A stretch of DNA of 64,000 bases from the NCBI GenBank assembly GCA_032622095.1, contig CP136064.1, positions 137,597,954 to 137,661,953 of the forward strand. The letters are read 5' to 3'. Of this stretch, positions 1 through 11,227 are shown piece by piece. Below the pieces are notes generated by a model. That model was not told where the DNA came from. It saw only the letters and a list, made by a program, of their open reading frames with translations, and made no database searches. Source of the stretch: Siphonodentalium dalli (lineage: Eukaryota > Mollusca > Scaphopoda > Gadilida > Siphonodentaliidae). Position 1 is the stretch's first letter. Each line of letters begins with the position of its first letter. The position numbers were made by a program, and so were the translations under genes.

Positions 1-231
1 GTTTCCACAATTTGTCCATAAATACTTGCTGGCCTCGCTTACTTTTGGAATCTATATGTTAGAAGATACCAAAGAGAGCAATACACTTCAAAAATAGTAA
101 TGGTAAATGAGTCAGACAACCTAAATAAATCAAGCAAGAGTAGCAACATAACATCACACCAGGAATCAACGCGGCTTTGCAAGATGTACAACCGACTTTC
201 AAACTTTTGCCAGGTCACATAAATTCTACTA

Positions 232-2600
232 GTGGCATACGAGATTATATGACCCTTGTAAAATCTGTCTTCTCTATATAGCGACGACAATTTTTGCGGG
301 GTAATATCAGTTTTACATGGGGCATACGAGATTGTTATGACCCTTGTAAAATCTGTCTTCTCTATATAGCGACGACAATTTTTGCGGTATAATATCAGTT
401 TTATACGGGGCATACAAGATTGTTATGACCCGTGTAAAATCTGTTTTCTCTATATAGCGACGACAATTTTTGCGGGGTAATATCAGTTTTACACGGGGCA
501 TACGAGATTGTTATGACCTTTGTAAAATCTGTCTTCTTTATATAGCGACGACAATTTTTGCCGGGTAATATCATTTTACAAGAGGCATACGAGATTGTTA
601 TCACCCGTGTAAAATCTGTCTTCTCTATATAGCGATGACAGTTTTTGCCGGGTAATATCAATTTTTAAAGGGGCATACGAGATTGTTATGACTCGTGTAA
701 AATATGTCTTCTCTATATAGCGATGACAATTTTTACCGGGTAATATCAGTTTTACAAGGGGCATACGAGATTGTTATGACCCGTGTAAAATATGTCTTCT
801 CTATATAGCGATGACAATTTTTACCGGGTAATATCAGTTTTACAAGGGGCATACGAGATTGTTATGACCCGTGTAAAATATGTCTTCTCTATATATCGAT
901 GACAATTTTTGCCGGGTAATATCAGTTTTACACGGGGCATACGAGATTGTTATGACCTTTGTAAAATCTGTCTTCTCTATATAGCGACGACAATTTTTGC
1001 GGGGTAATATCAGTTTTACACGGGGCATACGAGATTGTTATGACCCTTGTAAAATCTGTCTTCTCTATATAGCGACGACAATTTTTGCGGTATAATATCA
1101 GTTTTATACGGGGCATACAAGATTGTTATGACCCGTGTAAAATCTGTTTTCTCTATATAGCGACGACAATTTTTGCGGGGTAATATCAGTTTTACACGGG
1201 GCATACGAGATTGTTATGACCTTTGTAAAATCTGTCTTCTTTATATAGCGACGACAATTTTTGCCGGGTAATAACATTTTACAAGAGGCATACGAGATTG
1301 TTATCACCCGTGTAAAATCTGTCTTCTCTATATAGCGATGACAATTTTTGCCGGGTAATATCAGTTTTAGAAGGGGCATACGAGATTGTTATGACTCGTG
1401 TAAAATATGTCTTCTCTATATAGCGATGACAATTTTTACCGGGTAATATCAGTTTTACAAGGGGCATACGAGATTGTTATGACCCGTGTAAAATATGTCT
1501 TCTCTATATATCGATGACAATTTTTGCCGGGTAATATCAGTTTTACACGGGGCATACGAGATTGTTATGACCTTTGTAAAATCTGTCTTCTTTATATAGC
1601 GACGACAATTTTTGAGGTGTAATATCAATTTTATACGGGGCATACAAGATTGTTATGACCCGTGTAAAATCTGTTTTCTCTATATAGCGACGACAATTTT
1701 TGCGGGGTAATATCAGTTTTACACGGGGCATACGAGATTGTTATGACCTTTGTAAAATCTGTCTTCTTTATATAGCGACGACAATTTTTGCCGGGTAATA
1801 TCATTTTACAAGAGGCATACGAGATTGTTATCACCCGTGTAAAATCTGTCTTCTCTATATAGCGATGACAATTTTTGCAGGGTAATATCAGTTTTAGAAG
1901 GGGCATACGAGATTGTTATGACTCGTGTAAAATATGTCTTCTCTATATAGCGATGACAATTTTTACCGGGTAATATCAGTTTTACAAGGGGCATACGAGA
2001 TTGTTATGACCCGTGTAAAATATGTCTTCTCTATATATCGATGACAATTTTTGCCGGGTAATATCAGTTTTACACGGGGCATACGAGATTGTTATGACCT
2101 TTGTAAAATCTGTCTTCTTTATATAGCGACGACAATTTTTGAGGTGTAATATCAGTTTTACACGGGGTATACGAGATTGTTATGACCCTTGTAAAATCTG
2201 TCTTCTCTATATATATAGCGACGACAATTTTTGCCGGGTAATATCAGAGTTTTACAAGGGGCATACGAGATCGTTATGACCGTGTAAAATCTGTCTTGTC
2301 TATATAGCGACGACAATATTTGGCGGGTAATATCAGTTTTACAAGGGGCATTAGAGATTGTTATGACCCTTGTAAAATCTGTCTTCTCTATATAGCGACC
2401 AAAATTTTTGCCGGGTAATATCAGTTTTACAAGGGGCATTAGAGATTGTTATGACCCGTGTAAAATCTGTCTTCTCTATATAGCGACGACAATTTTTGCC
2501 GTGTAATATCAGTTTCACACGGGGCATACGAGATTGTTATGACCTTTGTAAAATCTGTCTTATCTATATAGCGACGACAATTTTTGCGGGGTAATACGAA
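232..2600. repeat. 88-bp tandem satellite with higher-order structure
   Basis: About 27 head-to-tail copies of an ~88-bp unit containing GGGGCATACGAGATTGTTAT, CTATATAGCGACGAC and GGTAATATCAG. Variants (CGACGAC or CGATGAC, GCGGGG or GCCGGG, ACACGGGG or ACAAGGGG) recur in a fixed order. The block starting at 1104 recurs at 1631, 527 bp or six units later, and a related block starts at 401, 703 bp or eight units earlier. A slightly short unit (TATCATTTTACAAGAGG) marks each block. The 62-93 aa open frames read through it are by-products of the unit length and are not genes. Confidence 0.95.
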
Positions 2601-2973
2601 ATAAGTGTTTCCTGTTTAGTTAACATATATCGAACAAGAACACCGGGATACTGCGTGGTATGGCCCTAGAAGAACAATGGTGCCTATGAAGGCTTACAAT
2701 TCTACAGAGGGGATAAAGCCTTGGTTGGTTTAAACATATTTATTGTAACTCAGTGTACAAGGGATTGGGGGGTAAGTTATAACAACTTAAGGTGGCCCCC
2801 CTCCCGACAATATTTACACAAATGTTTAAACAAGATGAATAACAGATATAATGTACATGTAATAATAAGAATGTTGATCATGATGTCTGGTGATTGATGT
2901 TATATCGGTCCTGAGTCCTCTCCTGTATATTTAATGCCATGCCGTGTCGTAAGTTGTTTACGATTTTTCTTCG

Positions 2974-3882
2974 TTAAGTGAAACGTTTACTTTCTGATAT
3001 ATATTTTTGTACAATGTAAAAGAGTAGCTGGTTTCGATGCTGTGGAATGCTTGGAGCGCCTCTGAGAAAGTGATTTACGTCTACTATTGTGAAAGCATAC
3101 TCATCTAGTCTATCATATAATTTAGTTCTTTGCGGTCGGAACAATGGACATTCGAAAAAGAAGTGAAAGGCATCCTCGATCTCTGTGCCACAATTACACA
3201 CCGGGCTTTCGGCTATAAAGTTATCATACATATCTAAGCGAAGTTCACTGCAACCGTTGCGAATTTTAGAATGGATTATATTTTCTTTCCGACTCCCAGT
3301 TTGAAAATTAGGAGGTGGTTTTAGGGTCAAATCTATAAAACTAAGATTGACCTTAAATTCTTCTAGGTTAAACGTATCAGTTACGATAATTGGAAGCTTA
3401 TTCCATGATTGTGTCATAAAGGGTAGGAAGGATTTTTTTAAATGTTCTGTGTGACAGAAGTAACAATAAAAGTTTCCAGGGTTCCGCTTTGAGTATCTCG
3501 AGACATTGCCAGCACGAGGAGGTAAGATAGTTGATAAGTAGTTGGGTGCAAGGTTGTTAGTAATTTTATATATGTAATGTAACTGATGATGTTCGCGTCT
3601 ATTACTGAGCGTGGGCCAGCCGATGTCAAGGAGTAGGTCTTTATCGGATACTGATCGGTTTAGTCCTGTTACAATTCTGGCAGCTTCTTTATGAAGTCTT
3701 TCAAGTTTATCAGTCAAGTATTTTGGTGCGTTCGCCCAGACAATATCAGAATAGTCCATTATAGGCAAAATATAAGTATTGTAGATTTTTTCAAGCGTCT
3801 TTCTGTCGATACTGTATTTAAATTTTCTGAGTTGGGATAGTCTTCCCTGATACTCGTCGACAGATATTTTCAATGTGATCAT
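2974..3882 (-). pseudogene. LINE copy 1 RT thumb and C-terminal domain
   Basis: A 302-residue open segment continues the copy 1 RT after a frameshift between 3882 and 3940. It begins with thumb-domain residues (LRKFKYSIDRKTLEKIYNTY, then YSDIVWANAP) and continues through RPRAG-like and SFLPFMTQSWNKLP blocks. It ends in a cysteine/histidine cluster (CNCGTEIEDAFHFFFECPLF) resembling the C-terminal zinc-knuckle-like domain of CR1/Jockey-type ORF2 proteins. Copy 2 has the same block in a frameshifted state, so copy 1 is better preserved here. The natural stop is at the end of this segment. Confidence 0.9.
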
Positions 3883-3939
3883 TCCAATTTAAATTTGCTT
3901 GGATATCGAGACCGAGGTGTCTATGCGATTTTATGAAGG

Positions 3940-5350
3940 TTATTTCTTGATTTTCGAAAAATTGTCTTTGTTAGTTAGGGAAAATGACATAGCTTTTGTC
4001 TTTGCTGGGTTAAAGTTTACTAGCCAGTTGTTGGCCCATTGTGATACGATTTCGAGATCATTGTTGAGTTGTCTAGCTAGGGATTGTAGGTTATAGTGAG
4101 AAGCAGTGATGCAGGTGTCGTCGGCGTACATTCGAGCTTTAGAGCAGAGATTGTTGGGCAGATCGTTTATATAAATTAAGAAGAGAAAAGGCCCCATTAT
4201 TGACCCTTGGGGCACTCCGGATGGTATAATTTCAAATTTAGAGTAAGTATTGTTTACCAGGACTCTTTGTCGTCTATTTACTAAGTAATCTTGAAACCAG
4301 TTCAGAAGTTTTCCTGCAATCCCATATTGCTGCAATTTATATATTAGCCCCCTATGCCAGACCCTTTTGAATGCTTTCGAAATATAAAAAAATATGGAAC
4401 ACGTGTACAGACCTTTATCTAGGTTCTGGCAAAGGTGGTGATATATATCAATTAGTTGATAAACTGTACTGTGACCGGCCATGAAGCCGGATTGATGCTC
4501 GTAAATAAGATTATTTTCATTAAAAAAAGTGGAAACATATTTTAGGACCAATCTTTCAAATACTTTGGCCCGACAAGGTAACAATGAAATCGGCCTGTAA
4601 TTGGCACTATCCGCGGGGTCCCCTTTTTTAAAGATTGGTATAACATTTGCATTTTTCCAAGAAGACGGGAATATTCCAACCTCCAGAGATTTTTTAAATA
4701 GCAATGACAACGGTAAAGCAATCTGCTGTTCAGTACAGCGTAACATTTTAGCACTTATGTCATCATGTCCATGTGCCTTATTTGTTTTCAAAGCTAGTAT
4801 AACATCAATTACCTCTTGCATTTCGAAAGGAATTTCAGTCAGTATATTCTGTGTTTTAGAGGTCAACGGGGGTAATGATTTTCTTGAATCATCAAGTGAG
4901 GAATTTAAAATGAATCTTTTGTTTAGAATTTGTGCATTTTAAAAATCGTTAATTTCATATGATTTAGAATCCATTTTTACCCCACCTTCTAGGCTATACA
5001 GCGGGGGAATAAATGTTGTCTTTTTCTTGTTGAGGAGGTAATTAATTAATTGCCAGTAGTCTTTTGAATCAGATGTACTAATGCGTTCTTCTAAATTTTC
5101 ATTAAATTGTGCCTTAGCATATTTCTTCATGTTATTGATATGATTTCGACATTGTTTAAATTTTTTCCATGTTTCTGTGGTATTTTTTATAATAGCAATC
5201 GATCTCAACCTGTCTCTACGTCTTACCTGTCTGCGGATTTCTGAATTAAACAATGGTTTATCATTTGTTCCGATGGTGACATGTTTAAATGGGATACATT
5301 TGTACATAATATCGAGAAATGTTTTAGTGAACAGTTCTGCAGCTTCATTT
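3940..5350 (-). pseudogene. LINE copy 1 reverse transcriptase (broken)
   Basis: Two open segments (4939-5307 and 3940-4866) line up with the linker and RT of copy 2. The first holds RRRDRLRS and NNMKKYAKAQFNENL, and the second starts in the pre-RT region (LKTNKAHGHDDISAKML). RT landmarks are KKGDPADSANYRPISLLP, motif B GVPQGSIMGPFLFLIY and motif C YADDTC. Motif A reads FFYISKAF at about 4384, where copy 2 has FCDISKAF, so the catalytic Asp is replaced by Tyr. With a frame break at about 4866-4939 this is a decayed polymerase. When intact, such an enzyme makes cDNA at a nicked target site. Confidence 0.92.
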
Positions 5351-5399
5351 ATACCAAATTTCCATAGGATAAATACACATTCAGCAGTAACAGGTCACT

Positions 5400-6180
5400 G
5401 AAATAAAATATTCTTAGGAATTTTACCAAATTCCTATGGGGTAAACTAGGGGGCACATATCATATTATTATGAATAGGAATAACTTCCGGTTAGGCCGCA
5501 ATGATTTAAATTAATTGAATTAAATTTAAATTTAATTCAATCAAATTCAAATTTAATTAGCCTGGTTTACAAGCATTTGGATTGTCAGTTAAATTAAATT
5601 GATGCCCGAGGTTAAGGAAAAAATTTAATCTTACATGACCACCGCAACAGTTGACAAAAAGCCGAATTGTTCTTGAATTCCACTAGATCGTTTATTACCG
5701 GTATGTTGAATTTTGATCGAATTATAGGATAATTTGAGGCATTTCTTCCCACAAACTGTATATACGATGGATGGATATCTGAAAGCAACAGGGAGACTCT
5801 CCATCAAAAAAATATATCTTCTTCTCCACTGGTCCACTGTCTGCTAGCTTCATATTTTAATCTCCTTGAACATAAACCAATCATATAAAAAGTTTTATCA
5901 TTTACAATATTGAGGAAAAATGGAAGAGGAGTTTGTAAACCAGGGTATCAAATTGCTGCTGCCTTAGACATGTTTAAAATAGATACATGTAAGAGTTTGT
6001 CGTATTTGGGCTCTGTTAACCCTTCCACGATGGGAGCCGTGCTGGTCCTGCACTTTCCCATATATGCAAGTTTCCCCCAGGAGAATCGCACATACATTCG
6101 AAAGCACCGGCACAGGGTTTTCTCAAAACTTCAGGAAGTTCCAGTCGTGGAAGGGTCAATTAATAACAGACGTTGCTTCA
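5400..6180. other. Non-coding stretch with AT-rich palindromic tracts
   Basis: Around 5505-5560 there are overlapping inverted AAATTTAAATTT-type tracts. A 145-codon plus-strand open frame (5910-6347) has no recognisable domain and runs into the duplicated sequence at 6181, so I do not call it a gene. Confidence 0.5.
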
Positions 6181-6910
6181 AGTTTCAGGCCAGTTTCAAA
6201 GGATACATATGCTCAATTAATTGCACACAAAATGCCACACTAGATCAGTTATTAACTTATATAATATTATGGTTGGTTCATATATACTGGGTAGTTTCTC
6301 AGTGCAATGAAATTATCCGCAGGTGTTTGTTTAGCACTGTTAAATAACTTCAGCCGTTACTTTAAAGGTACTCAATCCGGTCTAGCGCCCCTCAATTAAT
6401 TTTTTGTTTGTTTTTGTTTTGTTTTTGATTGGCTTTGAGTGGAAAGAATATCTTTTATTTTTCACCACCTGGAATAACTAGTGGCCCAGTGAAAAAGTCG
6501 ATGAGAAGGCTGTCTACAGAACAATTTTTGGACGAAGATGGATAACTATAAAATCAAGTCAGATATTTGAGAAACAGGCAAACTTTTGTTGAACAAAATA
6601 TTAATAAACAGGTTTTGGGAAATTTTATACTATAGTTGGCGGTGGTTAGCATTATTTTTGGGTAATTAATCGATTCCAATAACTGAAGCGGCATTTAAAA
6701 AAAAAATTAAAAAAAAATTGTTGTTGTTGGAATCGGATGATATGGTGTCAGACCATCAAATGGGAATTGAGTACCTTTGAGTTTCAGACCGAATATAAGG
6801 GAATATATGTGTGCACACAAATGCCACATAAGATCAATTATATTATAAATTGGTTCATACCGGTATATACTGGGTAGTTTCTCAGTCCAATGAAATTGTA
6901 CACTTGTGCA
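6181..6910. repeat. ~140-bp direct duplication flanking a foldback element
   Basis: The segment at about 6181-6335 (GTTTCAGGCC through GGGTAGTTTCTCAGTGCAAT) recurs diverged at about 6779-6905 (GTTTCAGACC through GGGTAGTTTCTCAGTCCAAT). The two copies are in the same orientation and bracket the foldback element at 6361-6777. Shared words include CACACAAA-TGCCACA and TATACTGGGTAGTTTCTCAG. Confidence 0.75.
6361..6777. mobile_element. Foldback/MITE, relative of the 941-bp element at 24029
   Basis: The ends are inverted: AAAGGTACTCAATCCGG at about 6364 and GGGAATTGAGTACCTTT at about 6758. Internal blocks GTGGTTAGCATTATTTTTGGG, CGAAGATGGATAACT and TTGTTGTTGGAATC match the right arm of the 24029-24970 element. 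No coding capacity is seen. It is a shorter relative lacking most of one arm. Confidence 0.8.
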
Positions 6911-7276
6911 TGCCATCAAGGGTCATCTAGGGTACGGTAGGAATGGAAAGTTTTGATAATTGGAAAACTGCTGTTTAAGTTAGTTCAACTACATGTAGTC
7001 TCCTAGACAAGTCTTTTAGACAGACTGCTTATTTTAGGAGGCTTAGTTGTTAAATTTATATGAAAAAAAAAACAAACAAAAAAACAGATTTGAATGAAAT
7101 AAATAAGGAGAAGTTTATTAGTTCAGAATATAATTAAGCATGTTCCACATTTAACACGATTACTAGAAGTGTATTGTAATAAGCAGTGGTATATTTAACA
7201 ATTGGGCTGAAAAAGACTGAAGGTACTTTATTTGTTTCAGCCTTATGGTGGTTGGGACTTATTCATTGGACTGAGT
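6911..7276. other. Spacer below the ORF1-like gene, nothing recognised
   Basis: AT-rich sequence with an A-run near 7061-7085. It would be the 3' flank of the minus-strand ORF1-like gene, but no RT-coding sequence follows it. Confidence 0.5.
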
Positions 7277-8574
7277 CTATCCAAAAGATTTGGCATGAGA
7301 CCGGGATTTAATCAGTTCTTTTTGGTCATTTTCTCCCTTTTTTAGGAAGATGCGACCATCCTTGGTCCAATAAGAACTGATTTTCTTGTTTCTTCTCATG
7401 TCAGACAGTTCCTTAATTATCTTCTGCCTGGTTTCGGTCAGGTCTTCTGTAATGATCACATGAGATTTGCCCTTCAATAGTTATTTTTCCTGAAAATTTG
7501 GTCCCTGGTATCATACCGGACAAAATGGCAGATCATCTGGCAGGATTTTCCTGTCCCTACAGTCTTTATGGTTCCAATGGAATGAGCTCGTACCACCTCC
7601 AGGCTGTCGAATGTTACATTAAGAAAATCCTTACACAGCTTCTTCAGGATACTAATGCAATCAATATCCCAAGTACTGGTTATATTGCTGGGGATTGGGA
7701 CATTGTGGAACCGCAAGGAATTTGTCCGCCCATGCTGTTCTCTTGACTCCACTTCTGTGTTGACATACTGTTTCAGTGTGTCAAATTTGTCTTCCATGAT
7801 TTGGAGAATATTGTCTGGAATATTGCACTTATGTGAATTTTCATTTAACTCTTGATTACATTGTTCCATCTTTAATTTTAGATTATCATTTTCATTTTTA
7901 ACAGCTGAGAGTTCACTCTTCAGAGATTTAATTTCATTCTTTAGTTCACTTACATCTGATTTAACAGTTGCCACTTCTTGTTTAGTTTCAGCTATTGTTA
8001 CCATCACAGTTTCTTCAATTTTACAGTTTAGAGCTGTGAACATAGATGTCATTTGTTTTTTTATATCTTCAAATTCTTCTTTCATACTCATCTTTATTTG
8101 TTCTTTGATTGATGTGTTGATATGTTCTTCCATGGTATCATCAAGGTTGGGTTTCCGTCTGCTGAAGCAGTCTTGGAGGTCAGATACAGGCTTTCTCTTA
8201 TTGACTGTCCTTCGAGCTGGCACATTTAATTTACTCTTCACATGAGATACATTAGGTGATGCTGATTGTGTTTCATTTGGAGTGAGAGTAAATACTGGCT
8301 CATAATCTTGGCTATCAGATACAACAGAATCTATAACTTCCATGATTGTGTCTCGATGGTTAGATGAAGTTGTGGATTGATTTGATTCAGTTGCATGAAC
8401 TTTGTCAGATGCATCAGGAAAAAGTAAACTAAGTTGTATATCTCCTATAGCTGGGATATTACTGTCAGATATAAGTTCATCTTGTGTTTTTGAATGTGAA
8501 GACGATGCACTTTGTATATCAACAACAGTTGCTGAGGTACCGTTTTCACCTGTTGTGGAATCTGAGTCCGCCAT
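7277..8574 (-). pseudogene. LINE ORF1-like RNA-binding protein, one frameshift
   Basis: A 366-residue segment (7474-8574, ATG start) and a 66-residue segment (7277-7477) meet at a TGA in a different frame. The layout is that of an L1/Tx1-type ORF1 protein: an N-terminal Ser/Thr-rich disordered part, a basic block (RRTVNKRKP, about residue 125), a heptad-rich coiled coil (about residues 160-260), then an RRM-like part (REQHGRTNSLRFHNVP, VRAHSIG, CQMICHFVRYDTRDQIFRK). A C-terminal domain follows in the shifted frame (ITEDLTETRQKIIKELSDMR, YWTKDGRIF). Such proteins coat LINE RNA as trimers and act as nucleic-acid chaperones. A single-base indel at about 7475 is the only lesion seen. No ORF2 lies directly downstream. 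The L1-like fragment at 39453 could be the same clade but is not linked. Confidence 0.85.
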
Positions 8575-8819
8575 TTTGAATGTAGGCTCGATTTCAGAAA
8601 TAACAAATTATTTCGGGTTGGTTTGAAAAGCTTCTAATTTCACCGAAAGTTCAGAATTTAAATGTATGATTATTTACGTCGTAATCTATACTGCATTTGC
8701 CATATCTGTTAGACGAATCTTTGTCCTCAAAACCACTCAAATTTACCCATTTGCTAGAAGAACCTCCGAGCGAAAAATTTACGTCTAACCTCTATCCGCC
8801 ATCTTGCATGACATCTTGC

Positions 8820-10250
8820 ATGATAAAGCCTTATACTGGGGTGGGTCCAAGTCATATACATATAGATGGCCAGTGATCATGTCTGGATAATAATAATAAA
8901 TATATGGACCTCCGTCATGTATAAAAGGCGTTGGTCCCTTATCTATATGTATATGGATACGTCCAAGGTTCAAAGTATACGTTCAAGTTCTGCATATAAC
9001 GACGTGAGTCCATGTAGGTATTTTGGTCCATGACTTACACCTGCAGGTGCCTGGTTCCATACATCTACTGTATAGATGGTATACCTGAATATATGTGTGT
9101 CTGTTACATAACTACTGTGTACATGCACTATATATAGGGCACTGAGCCAATTATATACTATTTTAGTTGGTTCCTTGGTATCTATTTAGGGACATGAGCC
9201 CGTATCATACCTATACATATATTGGCAACTGAATTCGCTACATATTCGCCTGGGTATTTGTACTACATAAATATGCCTGAGTCCATAGCCAGCTGGGTGC
9301 TGGGTGTGTCTATTCCAACATATTAGATTACATTCAATTTACCAACAGCCATTTTTGTATATATTGATGGTCTTTTTCATTCCACAAAGGCATCGTCAGC
9401 ATACGTTTTTGGGGTCAATGGTGTAGTTATATCACGTATAGGGAGCTGGAACCATGCCCTACATATAGACACCTGCTAATGCCTGAGTACAATATTATGC
9501 CATACCTATATTGACCTGTGTCCATGACATGTATGGCGCTCGGTCCATGGCCAACCTATACAGCATAGTGGCATTGGTGCGTGAAATATTTATCTATGTA
9601 TATGTGGATATGTGGCATAACTGCCCCATGTGTTCCTACCCTATATATGGGAATCATATGAATCCATGATATACTGCTGACTGGGTACATGGTCTGCATA
9701 TAATCATCTGGACCCATGGCCTACATGTGGGCATCTGGGTATTTACACATTGCAACAGCACATGGTCATTGCGCGCCATGCAGCTTAGATCTCATATAGC
9801 TTGTATAAGGGGCTGTGTCCATGCCCATCTACAGATGCCTTATCATGCATAGCTATATTAACATGGGTCCACGCATGTCCAATATAGATATATGGATCTG
9901 ATATTATATGGCTTATATGTAGCGGCCTGGTTCATAACCTATATATATGGGCATTGTTCTTTTGAGTTTTGACTACACATATAGCTAGGTACTTGCCTAA
10001 ATATTGTGGGCTGGGTCCATGGCAAAATACTAAGGCCGTAAGGGGTCCATGCTCGTCATAAATATAAACATTTATATGTGTGTGTCCATAGCTTATTTTA
10101 CTATTGTGACATGTGGTTATAGATATCGCACTCTTGAATACCACCAATGATATATAATACAGGTATATGATAAGAGTTACGTTAGTTAAATTTACAAACT
10201 TTTCTGACTCATATTGTACTTTTTCAATGGTGGGTGCTTCATTTACATGC
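8820..10250. repeat. Degenerate tandem array (GGTCCATG/TATATG words)
   Basis: Short words such as GGTCCATG, CCATGGCC, CTACATAT, ATATATGGGC and CATCTGG recur in the same order every few tens of bases throughout. This gives diverged, unequal units with no clean period. No coding sequence or sharp boundary is seen. Confidence 0.65.
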
Positions 10251-10700
10251 AACCGTTACTACCAACACAAGTCTTAAGAACTAAGTTGTTCTATGTATTC
10301 TAATCAGGCTTACAATAACAACAATTATTATGGATTCTAAATCATTCTTTCACAATATAAATGCTATGTGAGACAGTTTAATTGGTTGAAATTGTCATAA
10401 TATCAGCCATATGTGAATTTCTTATATTTTGGGTAGTTGCCTATCAACCGTTGTACCAATATTAAAACTAAACTTGTGCCATATATTGTTTAGGCTCACA
10501 GTTACAACAACTATTTGAATTATATTCACCTTAAAATTCTACATGAGTTAGTTTAGTTGGTTAAAAATGTCATAATATCAGCTAACATGTGTAATTCTTT
10601 GAGTTTGGAGTAATGTCCCTGGCAACCATTACCACCCCTGTAAGTCAGAAATATGGTAACACTATTAACAACAACTATTATAATGGTTTTCACCATACAA
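10250..10700 (+). repeat. ~170-bp satellite, left part
   Basis: About 2.5 diverged units carrying TATGTCCCTAGCAACCGTTA-like, ACAACAACTATTATAATGG and TAAAA-TGTCATAATATCAG blocks, at about 10245, 10436 and 10615. The same unit in the same orientation forms 27686-28470. The last unit here breaks at 10700 after CACCATACAA. Confidence 0.85.
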
Positions 10701-11035
10701 CCCATATAAAAATTTACCATGGTAAATCTTGGTGTTTACCTAGGTATACCCCGGTACATATAGGTTTTACCCTGGTTCCACCCAGGTCCCACCCAGGTTA
10801 CACCCAGGTAAATCAGGGATTTATATAGATTTACCCTGGTGTTTTCTATATATGTTAGGTATAAACCCCAGTTTACCCGGGTTTTTACGGATATAATTTA
10901 GAAAGACGCTGTCACACCCGGGTATGTAGACCCAGGTTATCCGGAGTATTTACACCCAGGTATTTACACCAGGGTTTCGCCCAGGTATTTACTACAGTGT
11001 TCACCCGGATATACATGTATACACAGGTCTGTGGT
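10701..11035. repeat. CAGGT/CCTGG minisatellite, left block
   Basis: Starts with CCCATATAAAAATTTACC and consists of repeated ACCCAGGT and ACCCTGG words in plus orientation. The starting 13 bases are the inverted complement of the last bases of the right-hand block (27673-27685). Confidence 0.8.
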
Positions 11036-11227
11036 ATTTTATTAAACTGTATAATCTGTATTGAAGTCACCTTATTAACCCTTTCTATATTACAGCATCA
11101 TTGGCGTGTAGTTACCTTATTAACCATTCTATATTAAATCATTAATTGACAGGTACCTTATTAACCCTTTCTATACTATTAAAGTAACATTGGTGAGTAG
11201 TTACATTATTAACCCTTTCTATATTAA

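Larger units (their letters stand above)
2729..5390 (-). mobile_element. 5'-truncated LINE, copy 1 (CR1/L2/Jockey-like)
   Basis: This is a non-LTR retrotransposon on the minus strand. It runs from the tail of the endonuclease-RT linker (about 5350-5390) through the RT and C-terminal domain to a 3' UTR at 2729-2960. The 3' UTR contains CTTAAGTTG, a CCCCCAATCCCTT block and an AATAAA near the end. The same 3' UTR signature closes copy 2 at 41892-42000, so both belong to one family. The endonuclease is missing, as is usual for 5'-truncated insertions. Frameshifts near 3890-3940 and between 4866 and 4939, plus a mutated RT motif A, show it is dead. The exact clade cannot be fixed by eye. Confidence 0.9.

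Noticed and set aside
232-2600. Series of 62-93 residue open frames (KNCRRYIEKTDFTRVITISY-like)
   Set aside because: They step by exactly the satellite period and shift frame each unit, so they are products of the repeat, not genes.
232-2600. CRISPR array
   Set aside because: The whole 88-bp unit repeats without unique spacers, and the genome is eukaryotic.
5910-6347. 145-residue plus-strand open frame
   Set aside because: No recognisable domain, and its 3' half is the duplicated sequence found again at 6779.
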